Below, one piece after another: positions 43,262-52,451 of a stretch of DNA of 64,000 bases. Each line of letters begins with the position of its first letter. Within the stretch, counting starts at the first letter, position 1. A program made the translations under genes and the position numbers. The stretch is taken from contig NZ_BAYB01000015.1 in assembly GCF_000685035.1 (NCBI RefSeq), forward strand, positions 1-64,000, in the 5' to 3' direction. The notes under the pieces were generated by a model. That model saw nothing but the letters and a program-made list of their open reading frames with translations, did no database searches and had not been told where the DNA came from. Source of the stretch: Paraburkholderia ferrariae NBRC 106233. Its GTDB lineage: Bacteria > Pseudomonadota > Gammaproteobacteria > Burkholderiales > Burkholderiaceae.

Positions 43262-43277
43262 TCTGGCGGAGGCGGTG
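43262..43277. repeat. Element end (attachment core within tRNA-Ser 3' end)
   Basis: TCTGGCGGAGGCGGTG overlapping the 3' end of tRNA-Ser, identical to 24918-24933. Because the core is the tRNA 3' end, integration leaves an intact tRNA. Confidence 0.9.
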
Positions 43278-43353
43278 AGATTCGAACTCACGGAAGGGTT
43301 ACCCCTTCGCCGGTTTTCAAGACCGGTGCATTCAACCACTCTGCCACACCTCC
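43264..43353 (-). tRNA. tRNA-Ser(UGA)
   Basis: 90 nt with the long variable arm of a serine tRNA. The acceptor GGAGGTG pairs with CACCTCC-type ends, the anticodon loop reads CTTGAAA (anticodon TGA), and the T-loop is GTTCGAATC. CCA is encoded (43264-43266). Its 3' end is the attachment core of the 18.3-kb element, so it no longer has its terminator close downstream. Confidence 0.96.
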
Positions 43354-43398
43354 GGAGCCGCGCATTGTAACCCAAAAGGTTCACGCGCCGGCAGCGCT

Positions 43399-44616
43399 TC
43401 ACTCCGCTTCCTTGAGAAACATCGCCTGCAAATCGTTCAGAAACCGCTGCCCCAGTTCGGTCGGTGCAATGGTCTCGTGAGTGCGCGTAATCATTCCGCG
43501 GCGCTCAGCTTCCTGGAGTGCCGGCTCGATCGATGTCATCGGCAGGCCGGTGCGCTCGATGAAGCGATGCACCGGGAAGCCCTCCACGAGCCGCAGCGCG
43601 TTGAGCATGAACTCGAACGGCAGATCGCGCGGCCCGACCTCGCGTTCCTCCTGCACCGGCGAGCCCGTGCGCGCCTGCTCGATAAACGTCGCCGGATGCT
43701 TGTAGCGCGCCTGGCGCACGATGCGATTGGGAAACGAGAGCTTGGTATGCGCGCCCGCGCCGATGCCAAGGTAATCGCCGAAGCGCCAGTAGTTCAGGTT
43801 ATGGCGGCTTTGCCGGCCCGGCTGCGCATAGGCCGATACCTCGTAGCGCCCGTACCCCGCGGCGGCCGTGCGCGCGTGGATCCAGTCCTGCATATCCGCC
43901 GACGAATCGTCATCGGGCAGCGCGGGCGGGAACTTCGCGAACAGCGTGTTCGGCTCCAGCGTCAGGTGATAGAGCGACAGATGCGGCGGCGCGTACGAAA
44001 GCGCTGTTTCGATGTCGGCCTCGCACTCGGCAAGCGTCTGCTGCGGCAGCGCGAACATCAGGTCGAGGTTGAAGTTGTCGAAGGTTTTCGCCGCGACTTC
44101 GACGGCGTGGCGCGCCTGCGCCGCGTCGTGGATGCGGCCGAGCGCCTTCAGATGCGCTTCGTTGAAGCTCTGGATGCCCACCGAAAGCCGGTTCACGCCG
44201 CTCGCCCGGAATTGCGCGAATTTCGCCGCCTCGAACGTGCCGGGGTTGGCCTCCAGCGTGATCTCCGCGTCGGCGTCGAGCGGCAGGAGTGCGCGCACGT
44301 CCGAAAGCAGGCGGTCGAGTCCCGCCGCCGAGAGCAGGCTGGGCGTTCCTCCGCCGATGAACACCGTGTGCACCTGGCGGCCCCAGACGAGCGGCAGGGA
44401 CTGTTCGAGATCGGCGCGCAGCGCATCGAGGTAATCGTCCTCGGGAAAGCGCTCGCCTTTCCATTCGTGCGAGTTGAAGTCGCAATACGGGCATTTGCGC
44501 ACGCACCACGGGAAGTGCACGTACAGCGCGAGCGGCGGCAGCGAAGTGAGGCGGATGTGGCCGGGCGTCGAAAACGCCTGGATCACGCGCTGGCCGGTTT
44601 GATGCGCGTCGCTCAC
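43399..44616 (-). CDS. hemW: Radical SAM heme chaperone HemW
   Basis: 405 residues. The radical SAM cluster motif CVRKCPYCDF (C-x3-C-x2-C) is near residue 38, with GGGTPSLL and SVGIQSFN following, and a HemN C-terminal region. The short spacing and lack of the HemN N-terminal extension point to HemW, which delivers heme to respiratory proteins, rather than coproporphyrinogen dehydrogenase. Starts with a 4-nt overlap with rdgB; part of an rph-rdgB-hemW operon. Confidence 0.92.
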   Translation of the reverse strand: MSDAHQTGQRVIQAFSTPGHIRLTSLPPLALYVHFPWCVRKCPYCDFNSHEWKGERFPEDDYLDALRADLEQSLPLVWGRQVHTVFIGGGTPSLLSAAGLDRLLSDVRALLPLDADAEITLEANPGTFEAAKFAQFRASGVNRLSVGIQSFNEAHLKALGRIHDAAQARHAVEVAAKTFDNFNLDLMFALPQQTLAECEADIETALSYAPPHLSLYHLTLEPNTLFAKFPPALPDDDSSADMQDWIHARTAAAGYGRYEVSAYAQPGRQSRHNLNYWRFGDYLGIGAGAHTKLSFPNRIVRQARYKHPATFIEQARTGSPVQEEREVGPRDLPFEFMLNALRLVEGFPVHRFIERTGLPMTSIEPALQEAERRGMITRTHETIAPTELGQRFLNDLQAMFLKEAE

Positions 44617-45257
44617 GCGTCCTCCTTCAGGCGCGTGAGCAGGTGCTTGAGCGCCATCGCGCGATGGCTCGATGCGTTCTTCACGGCCGGGTCGAGTTCG
44701 GCGGCCGTGGCGTTGCGCTCGGGCAGGAAAAAGTACGGGTCGTAGCCGAAGCCGTTCGCCCCGCGCGGCGCGTCGAGCACGACGCCGTGCCAGCGGCCTT
44801 CGGCGATGAGCGGCTCGGGGTCGTCGGCGTGCCGCACGAGGACGAGCACGCAGTAGTAGTACGCGCGCCGGTCCGTCTGATCTTTCAGGCGTTCGACGAG
44901 CAGCGCGTTATTCGCGGCGTCGCTCTTCTCGCCGCCCGCAAGCTGCGCGAAGCGTGCCGAGTACACGCCCGGCGCGCCGCGCAGCGCGCGCACGCACAGG
45001 CCGGAGTCGTCGGCGAGCGCGGGCAGGCCCGTGAGTTTCGCCGCATGACGCGCCTTGGCGAGCGCGTTTTCGACGAAGGTCGGGTGCGGCTCTTCCGCCT
45101 CCGGCACGTGGAACTGGCCCTGCGGCAGCAGTTCGATGCCGGCGGTGCTGAAGAGCGCCGCGAATTCGCGCAGCTTGCCCGCGTTGTTCGACGCGAGCAC
45201 CACGCGCGGGAGCGCGCTCGCGGCCGTCGTGCCGGAGGCGTTCGTCGCGTCAGCCAT
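44613..45257 (-). CDS. rdgB: XTP/dITP pyrophosphatase
   Basis: 214 residues. [24 protein letters not shown] and [11 protein letters not shown] are the nucleotide-binding and catalytic motifs of the RdgB/HAM1 family. It removes deaminated purine triphosphates (XTP, dITP) from the pool. Overlaps rph by 8 nt upstream and hemW by 4 nt downstream. Confidence 0.95.
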   Translation of the reverse strand: MADATNASGTTAASALPRVVLASNNAGKLREFAALFSTAGIELLPQGQFHVPEAEEPHPTFVENALAKARHAAKLTGLPALADDSGLCVRALRGAPGVYSARFAQLAGGEKSDAANNALLVERLKDQTDRRAYYYCVLVLVRHADDPEPLIAEGRWHGVVLDAPRGANGFGYDPYFFLPERNATAAELDPAVKNASSHRAMALKHLLTRLKEDA

Positions 45258-45990
45258 GCGCGATCTCCAGCGCCGCCTTCTGCTTTTCGACGAGCGTGCG
45301 GATGCCGTCCTGTGCGAGGTCGAGCAGGGCGTTCATCTCGTCGCGCGAGAAGGGCGCGCCTTCGGCCGTGCCCTGGACTTCCACGAGGCCGCCCGCGCCC
45401 GTCATCACGATGTTCATGTCGGTATCGCACTGCGAGTCTTCGGCGTAGTCGAGGTCGAGCACGGGCACGCCTTCGTACACGCCCACCGAAATGGCCGCCA
45501 CGTAGTCGGTGATCGGCGAGCGTTCGAGGCGGCCGGTGGCGAGCAGTTTCGACACTGCGTCGTGAGCCGCGACGAAAGCGCCGGTGATGCTGGCCGTGCG
45601 CGTGCCGCCGTCCGCCTGGATCACGTCGCAGTCGAGGTTGATCGTGCGCGCGCCGAGCACTTCGAGGTCGAACACCGAGCGCAGCGCGCGGCCGATCAGG
45701 CGCTGGATTTCCTGGGTGCGCCCCGTCTGCTTGCCGCGTGCGGCTTCGCGGTCGCTGCGCGTGTGCGTGGCGCGCGGCAGCATGCCGTACTCGGCCGTGA
45801 GCCAGCCCTGGCCCTTGTCGCGCAGGAACGGCGGCACGCTTTCGGAGATGCTCGCCGTGCACAGCACCTTCGTGTCGCCGAATTCCACGAGCACCGACCC
45901 TTCGGCGTACTTCGTATAGTGGCGGGTGATGCGGACGTCGCGAAGCTGGTTGGCGGGGCGGCCGCTCGGGCGCTGGATCGATTGGGTCAT
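45250..45990 (-). CDS. rph: Ribonuclease PH
   Basis: 246 residues from ATG 45990 ([20 protein letters not shown]). Matches the phosphate-dependent 3' exonuclease that trims tRNA 3' ends: [36 protein letters not shown] and [16 protein letters not shown] motifs. First gene of the rph-rdgB-hemW group; divergent from yicC. Confidence 0.96.
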   Translation of the reverse strand: MTQSIQRPSGRPANQLRDVRITRHYTKYAEGSVLVEFGDTKVLCTASISESVPPFLRDKGQGWLTAEYGMLPRATHTRSDREAARGKQTGRTQEIQRLIGRALRSVFDLEVLGARTINLDCDVIQADGGTRTASITGAFVAAHDAVSKLLATGRLERSPITDYVAAISVGVYEGVPVLDLDYAEDSQCDTDMNIVMTGAGGLVEVQGTAEGAPFSRDEMNALLDLAQDGIRTLVEKQKAALEIAHG

Positions 45991-46244
45991 CGTGAATGCG
46001 TGCGCGCGGGCACGGTAAGGAGGGGAAACCGTAATTTTACCGCTTGCGGGCGGCGCGCGAGGCGCGGCGCTCCCGCCCGCGCCAGGCGGCCCCGCGCTGC
46101 CGGGCGCGCGTGTCGTGCCCCCAAAAATGGGATAATACGGTTTCTCCGCCCCGCGTCCTTTCGAATACGCCGGGCGCCTCGATCCCTCCGCCGTGTCCCG
46201 CGTCCAGTCCGGCGCGCCACCACGGCCCATTCGCGAGACGAACC

Positions 46245-47180
46245 ATGATTTACAGCATGACCGGCTACGCAAGCGTCACGCGCGAGCTTGCTGCGGCTTC
46301 GGGCACGGGCGGCGCCAGTGTGTCCGTCGAACTGCGCACCGTGAACTCGCGCTTTCTCGACCTGAACTTCCGCATGCCGGAAGACGTGCGCGTGTGCGAG
46401 CCGACGCTGCGCGAAATGCTGATGACGAAGCTCTCGCGCGGCAAGGTGGATATCCGCATCAATGTGCAGCGCAGCGAGCAGGCCGCGAACGCGGGCGCGC
46501 TCAACCGCGACGCGCTCGATCAGCTTGCGGCGCTCGAGCGCGCGGTGCTGGAAGCATTCCCGGAATCGGGGCGTCTGCGCACCGGCGAGATCCTGCGCTG
46601 GCCGGGCGTGCTCGCCGAAAGCGGCGTGGCGCCCGAGGTGCTGCGCGATGCGGTGCTGGGCTGCGGCAAGCAGGCCATCGCCGAGCTCATCGACGTGCGC
46701 GCGCGCGAAGGCGCGCAACTCGCGAACATGCTGCTCACCAACGTCGCCGGGATGGAGGCGATCGTCGCGAAGATCACGCCGCTCGTGCCCGAGCTGATCG
46801 TGAAGCAGCAGCAGAAGATCGCCGAGCGGCTGCAGGAGGCGCTCGGCGTCGCCGCGCCCGAAGCGGGCGGCAACGGCACGATCGGCACGGTGTCGCGCGA
46901 GGAAGTCGCCGAGCGCATCCGCCAGGAAGTCACGATGTACGGCATCCGCATCGACATCGCCGAAGAGCTCTCGCGCCTCACCGCCCACCTGAACGAAACG
47001 CGTCACGTGATCGAGAAGGGCGGCAAGGTGGGCAAGCGCCTCGACTTCATGATGCAGGAGCTCAACCGCGAGGCGAACACGCTCGGTTCGAAGGCCGCAG
47101 CGAAGGAGCTGGCGGACGCGTCGATGACGCTCAAGCTCCTCATCGAGCAGATGCGCGAGCAGGTCCAGAATCTCGAGTAA
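46245..47180 (+). CDS. yicC: YicC/YloC family endoribonuclease
   Basis: 311 residues from ATG 46245. Opens with [14 protein letters not shown], the invariant family start, and ends with the DUF1732 region ([20 protein letters not shown]). YicC proteins are RNA endonucleases linked to stationary-phase survival. The gene begins the usual yicC-gmk-rpoZ-spoT cluster; gmk starts 14 nt after its stop. Confidence 0.92.
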   Translation: MIYSMTGYASVTRELAAASGTGGASVSVELRTVNSRFLDLNFRMPEDVRVCEPTLREMLMTKLSRGKVDIRINVQRSEQAANAGALNRDALDQLAALERAVLEAFPESGRLRTGEILRWPGVLAESGVAPEVLRDAVLGCGKQAIAELIDVRAREGAQLANMLLTNVAGMEAIVAKITPLVPELIVKQQQKIAERLQEALGVAAPEAGGNGTIGTVSREEVAERIRQEVTMYGIRIDIAEELSRLTAHLNETRHVIEKGGKVGKRLDFMMQELNREANTLGSKAAAKELADASMTLKLLIEQMREQVQNLE

Positions 47181-47194
47181 AGGAAGCAACGAAC

Positions 47195-47887
47195 ATGACC
47201 GACCAGACCAGCGAAAAGAAGCCGCGCAATCCGTACGCAGGCGTCTATCCCGGCAACCTCTTCATGGTGGTGGCGCCTTCGGGCGCGGGCAAATCGACGC
47301 TCGTGAACGCGCTGCTCGCGCAGGACAGCGCGATCCGCCTGTCGATTTCGTACACCACGCGCGCGCCGCGCTCGAAAGAGCGCGACGGCGAGCATTACCA
47401 CTTCACGACCGTCGACGATTTTCTCGCGCGCCACGCCACCGGCGAGTTCCTCGAAAGCGCGGAGGTGCATGGCAACTACTACGCCACGTCGCGCGTGTGG
47501 ATCGAAGAGCAGATGAAGATCGGCAACGACGTGCTGCTCGAAATCGACTGGCAGGGTGCGCAGCAGGTGAAGAAGCAGTTCCGCAACGCGGTGGAAATTT
47601 TCATCCTGCCGCCTTCGCTCGACGCGCTGGCCGAGCGCCTCAGAAAGCGCGGCGAAGACGAGCCGAACGTCATCACGCGGCGCCTGCTTGCAGCCGGCAG
47701 CGAGATGGCGCACGCGAGCGAAGCGGAGTACGTGGTGATCAACGAGAACTTCGACCGCGCGCTGCAGGAACTGCGCAATCTGGTCGCCGCCACGCGTCTG
47801 CGCTTTACGTCGCAATACGCGCGGCACACGGAGCTCTTCGTGCAGCTCGGCATCCATCAGCCGCAGTCCGGGTCGTCGAGCACATAA
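47195..47887 (+). CDS. gmk: Guanylate kinase
   Basis: 230 residues from ATG 47195. P-loop [10 protein letters not shown], the GMP-binding [20 protein letters not shown] and [12 protein letters not shown] identify it. It phosphorylates GMP to GDP. Slightly long because of ~20 polar N-terminal residues. Follows yicC closely and precedes rpoZ. Confidence 0.96.
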   Translation: MTDQTSEKKPRNPYAGVYPGNLFMVVAPSGAGKSTLVNALLAQDSAIRLSISYTTRAPRSKERDGEHYHFTTVDDFLARHATGEFLESAEVHGNYYATSRVWIEEQMKIGNDVLLEIDWQGAQQVKKQFRNAVEIFILPPSLDALAERLRKRGEDEPNVITRRLLAAGSEMAHASEAEYVVINENFDRALQELRNLVAATRLRFTSQYARHTELFVQLGIHQPQSGSSST

Positions 47888-47927
47888 GGTAGAATAAGAA
47901 CCTGCCGAGAATGAGAAGGAAACCGAC

Positions 47928-48131
47928 ATGGCCCGCATCACCGTCGAAGATTGTCTGAAACAGATTCCGAACCGCTTCGAACTGGCACTCGCCGCGACGT
48001 ATCGCGCGCGCCAGCTCGCACAAGGTCACACGCCGAAGATCGAGAGCCGCGACAAGCCGACCGTGGTCGCGCTGCGCGAGATCGCGGCTGGCCAGGTGGG
48101 CCTGGAAATGCTGAAAAAGGTGCCCGTTTAA
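47928..48131 (+). CDS. rpoZ: RNA polymerase omega subunit
   Basis: 67 residues ([20 protein letters not shown], then ATYRARQLA), the normal length of omega. It helps fold the beta' subunit and carries a ppGpp site interface, fitting its place before spoT. TAGAAT at 47890-47895 may be a local -10. Confidence 0.96.
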   Translation: MARITVEDCLKQIPNRFELALAATYRARQLAQGHTPKIESRDKPTVVALREIAAGQVGLEMLKKVPV

Positions 48132-48218
48132 CGGCGCCTCGCAGGCATTCCTGTCGCCATGCAAGTCGTCGCGCGCGAGCCGCTTTAACGTCAACGCCAA
48201 CCTGATACGGAGGGGAAC

Positions 48219-50588
48219 ATGAGTACGACGCCCTCGCCGGCCACCGAGGTGGACCAGGAAGCCGAGACTGCGAATCCCGCGCGCAACTATATCGACGCGG
48301 TCCTCGAACAGTCGTTTCGCCATCTGTTCGGACCGACCGCGACGCCGGAGCAGCCCCGCAAGCACGGGGTCGTCTCCATCGCCAATCTGACTGCCGCGCT
48401 GGCTGCCTACCTCACGCCCGAGGAAATCAAGGAAGTCAAAGCGGCATTCCACTTCAGCGACGAAGCCCACCTCGGGCAATATCGCCAGAGCGGCGAACCC
48501 TATATCACCCATCCTGTCGCCGTCGCGGAGATTTGCGCCGGCTGGAAGCTCGACGCCCAGTCGATCATGGCCGCGCTGCTGCACGACGTGATCGAGGACC
48601 AGGGCGTGACCAAGGCGGAGATCGCCGAGCGCTTCGGCGCGAAGGTCGCGGAACTGGTCGACGGGCTTTCCAAGCTCGACAAGATGGAGTTCCGCAATCG
48701 CGAGGAAGCGCAGGCGGAGAACTTCCGCAAGATGCTGCTCGCGATGGCGCGCGACGTGCGCGTGATCCTCGTGAAGCTCGCGGACCGGCTTCACAACATG
48801 CGTACGCTCGGCGCGGTGCCGCCGGCCAAGCGCCGGCGCGTCGCGCGCGAGACGCTCGACATCTACGCGCCGATCGCGCACCGCCTCGGGCTGAACAACA
48901 CCTATCGCGAGCTCCAGGACCTGAGCTTCGCGAACTTCAATCCGAACCGCTACGCCACGCTCGAAAAGGCCGTGAAGGCGGCGCGCGGCAATCGCCGCGA
49001 AGTGGTGAGCAAGATCCTCGAATCGGTGCAGCGCGCCCTTGCCGAAGCGAAGCTCAGCGCCGAAGTCACCGGGCGCGAGAAAACCATCTTCAGCATCTAC
49101 AAGAAGATGCGCGACAAGCAACTGTCGTTCTCGCAGGTGCTCGACGTGTACGGCTTCCGGGTCGTGGTGGAGTCGGCGCTGGAGTGCTACACCTGCATCG
49201 GCGCGCTCCACGCGCTCTACAAGCCGGTGCCGGGCAAGTTCAAGGACTACATCGCCATTCCGAAGGTGAACGGCTATCAGTCCCTGCATACGACGCTCGT
49301 GGGTCCGTTCGGTGCGCCCATCGAGTTCCAGGTGCGCACGCGCAAGATGCACGAGATCGCCGAAGCGGGCGTGGCGGCGCACTGGCTCTACAAGAACGGC
49401 GGCGCCGATCTGAACGACGTCCAGAAGCGCGCGCACCAGTGGCTCAAGTCGCTGCTCGACATCCAGAGCGAAGCGGGCGACTCGAGCGAGTTCCTCGAAC
49501 ACGTCAAGATCGACCTGTTCCCGGACGCCGTCTACGTGTTCACGCCGAAGTCGAAGATCATGGCGCTGCCGCGCGGCGCCACGGCGCTCGACTTCGCGTA
49601 TTCGATCCACAGCGACCTCGGCAACCAGTGCGTCGCGGTGAAGATCAACAACGAACTGCTGCCGCTGCGCACCGAGCTCAAGAGCGGCGACATCGTCGAG
49701 GTGATTACCGCGCCGTATTCCAAGCCGAATCCCGCGTGGCTCGGCTTCGTGCGCACCGGCAAGGCGCGCTCGGCGATCCGTCACTATCTGAAGACGATGC
49801 GCCTCACGGAATCGGTGCAGCTGGGCGAACGGCTCGTCGATCAGGCGCTCAAGGGCTATGGCTACCAGCTTTCGGACGTCACGCCGGAAGTGTGGGAAAA
49901 GCTCGTGCAGTGGACCGGCAACAAGGACCGCCAGGAAATTTTCGCGGACATCGGCCTCGGCCGGCGCGTGGCGGCGGTCATGGCCAAGCGCATCGAGGTG
50001 CTCATCAACGGCCAGGAAGCCGACGACGACGAGCATCACCACCATCCGCCGCGCGATCCGAACGCGCCGCATGCGCCGCCCGTGGTCATTACGGGCACCG
50101 AGGGCATGTCGGTGCAGCTCTCGGCCTGCTGCCGCCCGATTCCGGGCGACGACATCATGGGCTATATCGGCATCGGGCTCGGCATGGCGATCCATACCAC
50201 CGACTGCCGCGTTGCGCAGCGCATCCACAAGCGCGACCCGGGCCGCTGGATCGACGTGGCCTGGGCGCCGCAGCCGGGGCGTCTCTTCGACGTCGCCGTG
50301 AAGGTGCTCGTGAAGAACACCAAGGGTGTGTTCGCGCGCGTGGCGGCGGACATCACCTCGGCCGATGCCAATATCGTGCATATCGCCATGGACGACGATC
50401 TCGCCCAGGAGTCGAACCTCCTGCGCTTCGTGATCCAGGTGAGCGACCGCGTGCATCTTGCGAACGTGATGCGCCGCGTGCGCACGAATCCCGACGTGAT
50501 GCGCATTGCGCGCGAGCGGCCGAGCGACGAAGGGCACCACCGCCACGACGGCGGCATGCGGATCGACCGCGAGCGCGCCGATTATTGA
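48219..50588 (+). CDS. spoT: Bifunctional (p)ppGpp synthetase/hydrolase
   Basis: 789 residues. N-terminal HD hydrolase (AALLHDVIEDQG, VKLADRLHNMRTL), then the synthetase domain (EVTGREKTIFSIYKKM, VLDVYGFRVVVES), TGS (YVFTPKSKIMALPRGATALD), a zinc-finger-type region (VQLSACCRPIPGDDIMGYIG) and a C-terminal ACT domain. It makes and degrades the stringent-response alarmone. An unusual His/Pro-rich insert (DDDEHHHHPPRDPNAPHAPP) lies before the Cys-rich segment. Follows rpoZ. Confidence 0.95.
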   Translation: MSTTPSPATEVDQEAETANPARNYIDAVLEQSFRHLFGPTATPEQPRKHGVVSIANLTAALAAYLTPEEIKEVKAAFHFSDEAHLGQYRQSGEPYITHPVAVAEICAGWKLDAQSIMAALLHDVIEDQGVTKAEIAERFGAKVAELVDGLSKLDKMEFRNREEAQAENFRKMLLAMARDVRVILVKLADRLHNMRTLGAVPPAKRRRVARETLDIYAPIAHRLGLNNTYRELQDLSFANFNPNRYATLEKAVKAARGNRREVVSKILESVQRALAEAKLSAEVTGREKTIFSIYKKMRDKQLSFSQVLDVYGFRVVVESALECYTCIGALHALYKPVPGKFKDYIAIPKVNGYQSLHTTLVGPFGAPIEFQVRTRKMHEIAEAGVAAHWLYKNGGADLNDVQKRAHQWLKSLLDIQSEAGDSSEFLEHVKIDLFPDAVYVFTPKSKIMALPRGATALDFAYSIHSDLGNQCVAVKINNELLPLRTELKSGDIVEVITAPYSKPNPAWLGFVRTGKARSAIRHYLKTMRLTESVQLGERLVDQALKGYGYQLSDVTPEVWEKLVQWTGNKDRQEIFADIGLGRRVAAVMAKRIEVLINGQEADDDEHHHHPPRDPNAPHAPPVVITGTEGMSVQLSACCRPIPGDDIMGYIGIGLGMAIHTTDCRVAQRIHKRDPGRWIDVAWAPQPGRLFDVAVKVLVKNTKGVFARVAADITSADANIVHIAMDDDLAQESNLLRFVIQVSDRVHLANVMRRVRTNPDVMRIARERPSDEGHHRHDGGMRIDRERADY

Positions 50589-50784
50589 GCAGTTGCTGGG
50601 TCGCGGTTAGGCCTTGTACCGTGGGCGGGGCGTTATTAGGTAAGCACTCGCGCCTGTCGCGCAATCCGCAAGGCAATCATCCTCTCTGGCCGGACTTTCA
50701 GCGGCCCGTCAGCCGGTGCATGACACGGCGCAATGCCGTCTCGTGCCGGCCGCTCCTTTCCCGATTCGATGCGAGGGCGTTGCG

Positions 50785-51273
50785 ATGAACGTAGCTGATC
50801 TGACCGGCATGACGCTCGACTACTGGGTGGCCCGCAGCCTGCACGATTTCGTCCGGGAGATCTATTTCACCGACAGCGGCACCAAGGTTGCCGTGCGCGG
50901 CAACGACCGCGGGCGGCCCTGGGACGGGCGCTTCACGCCCTCCACGTCATGGCAGGCCGCGGGCGTGGTGCTGGACCGTGCGCAGCGTTTCGAGCTGCGT
51001 GAGCGCCGCGAAGGGGAGGGGGCATTCTGCGTGGCCGAATTCCACGGCGGCTACCGCACGGTCGAGGCGCATGGGGATTCGGTGCGCGTCGCGTTGCTGC
51101 GCGCATTCGTGATGAGCCGCTTCGGCGACACGGTGGGCGAGATGCTGCAGCAGCCGCAGGCGCTCGACGGGGCGATTGCCGAGCAGGTCGGCGTGCCGGG
51201 CGATATTGGCGATGTGGAAGATCTGCCGCGCCCGGATGCCCAGATCGGCGATATCGGCACGGCGCCGCGTTAG
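50785..51273 (+). CDS. NinX/DUF2591-like phage-type protein
   Basis: 162 residues from ATG 50785 (MNVADLTGMTLDYWVARSLH). The opening pattern and RPWDGRFTPSTSWQAAGVVL fit the DUF2591 (NinX) family known from lambdoid phages and often found alone in Burkholderia genomes. Function unknown. The 196-nt gap from spoT has no gene. Confidence 0.7.
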   Translation: MNVADLTGMTLDYWVARSLHDFVREIYFTDSGTKVAVRGNDRGRPWDGRFTPSTSWQAAGVVLDRAQRFELRERREGEGAFCVAEFHGGYRTVEAHGDSVRVALLRAFVMSRFGDTVGEMLQQPQALDGAIAEQVGVPGDIGDVEDLPRPDAQIGDIGTAPR

Positions 51274-51328
51274 GCCGCTTGCGGGCGTCGCGGCGAGAAG
51301 GACAGGCAGGGTCGCGGGCCCCGGAACG

Positions 51329-51363
51329 AAAAAGGGCCTTCCTGACTCATCAGGAAGGCCCTT
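51329..51363 (-). terminator. Terminator of first tRNA-Arg
   Basis: AAGGGCCTTCCTGA and TCAGGAAGGCCCTT form a perfect 14-bp stem around CTCA, with a T-run on the minus strand. It lies 8 nt past the tRNA 3' end. Confidence 0.85.
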
Positions 51364-51370
51364 CGAAAGG

Positions 51371-51447
51371 TGGCGCGGCTGGCAGGATTCGAACCCACGA
51401 CCCCTTGGTTCGTAGCCAAGTACTCTATCCAACTGAGCTACAGCCGC
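51371..51447 (-). tRNA. tRNA-Arg(ACG), copy 1
   Basis: 77 nt. Acceptor GCGGCTG, D-loop GTAGCTCAGTTGGATAGAG, anticodon loop CTACGAA (anticodon ACG), T-arm GGGTTCGAATCC and an encoded CCA. Identical to copy 2, 184 bp away. The A34 is normally changed to inosine to read CGU/CGC/CGA. Confidence 0.96.
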
Positions 51448-51520
51448 ACGCTAAAACAATACTCCTTGCAGCTTTCAAACGCAGCCACCGAAAAAACGGA
51501 AAAGGCGCTTCTGAAAACTA

Positions 51521-51548
51521 AGGGCCTTCGTGTGAGGAAGGCCCCCTG
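51521..51548 (-). terminator. Terminator of second tRNA-Arg
   Basis: GGGCCTTC and GAAGGCCC arms (51522-51529, 51537-51544) with a 7-nt loop; a weak T-rich stretch follows on the minus strand. It lies between the two tRNA-Arg copies, just after the 3' end of copy 2. Confidence 0.65.
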
Positions 51549-51554
51549 AATAAA

Positions 51555-51631
51555 TGGCGCGGCTGGCAGGATTCGAACCCACGACCCCTTGGTTCGTAGC
51601 CAAGTACTCTATCCAACTGAGCTACAGCCGC
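51555..51631 (-). tRNA. tRNA-Arg(ACG), copy 2
   Basis: 77 nt, same sequence as 51371-51447 including CCA. Each copy carries its own downstream hairpin, so the duplication probably copied tRNA plus terminator. Confidence 0.96.
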
Positions 51632-51748
51632 ACGCAGAAGTGAGATTATAGCAAAGGTTCGAAAAAAGGGAAGACCCTTATCGCGATTTGTCCGCAGGCA
51701 CGCATCGTGTAACCTGTGCAAAGAGTGTACATACAGCACTGATCCATC

Positions 51749-52315
51749 ATGAACAAGGCATTTGTCAAAGAATCGACCGATAGCGACGACGACGATCTCG
51801 AAGGCGGTCTGCCCGAGATTCCGCCGGGCGCAAAAAACTACATTACGCCGGCCGGCTACCAGCGCATGCGCAGCGAACTGCTGCACCTGATCGACGAAGC
51901 CCGCCCGGAAGTGGTGAAGCTCGTCTCGTGGGCGGCCTCGAATGGCGACCGCTCCGAGAATGGGGATTACATCTACGGCAAGCGCCGCCTGCGCGAAATC
52001 GACCGGCGCATCCGCTTTCTTACCAAACGGCTGGATCTGGCCGAGGTGGTGGACAGCAGCCGCCAGGAGAGCACCGACCAGGTGTTCTTCGGCGCGACGG
52101 TGGAGTACGGCACGGAGGACGGCGAAGCGCATACGGTGACCATTGTCGGCATCGACGAGGTCGATCTGGACCGCGGCCATGTGAGCTGGGTTTCGCCGGT
52201 TGCGCGGGCGCTCATCAAGGCGAAGATCGGCGATCAGGTGACGCTCTATACGCCGGCGGGCCCCGAGCCGATCGATGTGCTCGACGTGCGTTATCCTGCG
52301 GCGGGCGAGGACTGA
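51749..52315 (+). CDS. greB: Transcript cleavage factor GreB
   Basis: 188 residues. After a short acidic N-terminal extension, the coiled-coil tip (SWAASNGDRSENGDYIYGKR, containing the acidic D-x-x-E-N-x-D cluster that enters the polymerase channel) and the C-terminal FKBP-like domain (VFFGATVEYGTEDGE) identify GreB. It rescues stalled RNA polymerase by cleaving backtracked RNA. The extension is longer than in E. coli. Confidence 0.94.
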   Translation: MNKAFVKESTDSDDDDLEGGLPEIPPGAKNYITPAGYQRMRSELLHLIDEARPEVVKLVSWAASNGDRSENGDYIYGKRRLREIDRRIRFLTKRLDLAEVVDSSRQESTDQVFFGATVEYGTEDGEAHTVTIVGIDEVDLDRGHVSWVSPVARALIKAKIGDQVTLYTPAGPEPIDVLDVRYPAAGED

Positions 52316-52382
52316 GCGGTGCGCTCTTCGGCGCTTTTGGGGTGCCGCCAGAGCCGGCCGGGCACTTCACCCGGCTCGAAAT

Positions 52383-52410
52383 AAAAAAGGCGCCGCAAGG
52401 GCGCCTTTTT
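52383..52410. terminator. Bidirectional terminator between greB and porin
   Basis: AAAAAAGGCGCC and GGCGCCTTTTT around a 5-nt loop. T-runs on both strands; it serves the convergent greB and porin genes. Confidence 0.88.
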
Positions 52411-52451
52411 AGACTGCAGGACTGGCCAGGACAGCGCCAGCCGGGTGCTTC

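Larger units (their letters stand above)
24918..43277. mobile_element. 18.3-kb integrated element at tRNA-Ser(UGA)
   Basis: Bounded by the 16-bp direct repeat TCTGGCGGAGGCGGTG (24918-24933 and 43262-43277); the right copy is the 3' end of tRNA-Ser. A P4-type integrase gene lies next to the tRNA. Paired arm-type motifs occur at both ends with equal 12-bp spacing. Contents: Mrr-like and HEPN-like cargo, HTH/AlpA/PrtN regulators, a reduced set of phage head/tail genes with a second integrase, a primase-helicase with iteron-like repeats, and a chain of small genes. Portal, major capsid and large terminase genes were not seen. Satellite or decayed prophage. Confidence 0.9.

Noticed and set aside
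47805-50546. 913-residue minus-strand open frame opposite spoT
   Set aside because: Very long but has only shadow composition (Arg, His, Asp, Val repeats) and lies exactly over the well-defined spoT gene.
48533-50788. 751-residue alternative plus-strand frame within spoT
   Set aside because: Low-information Arg/Ala/Gly-rich sequence; a frame-shifted shadow of spoT.
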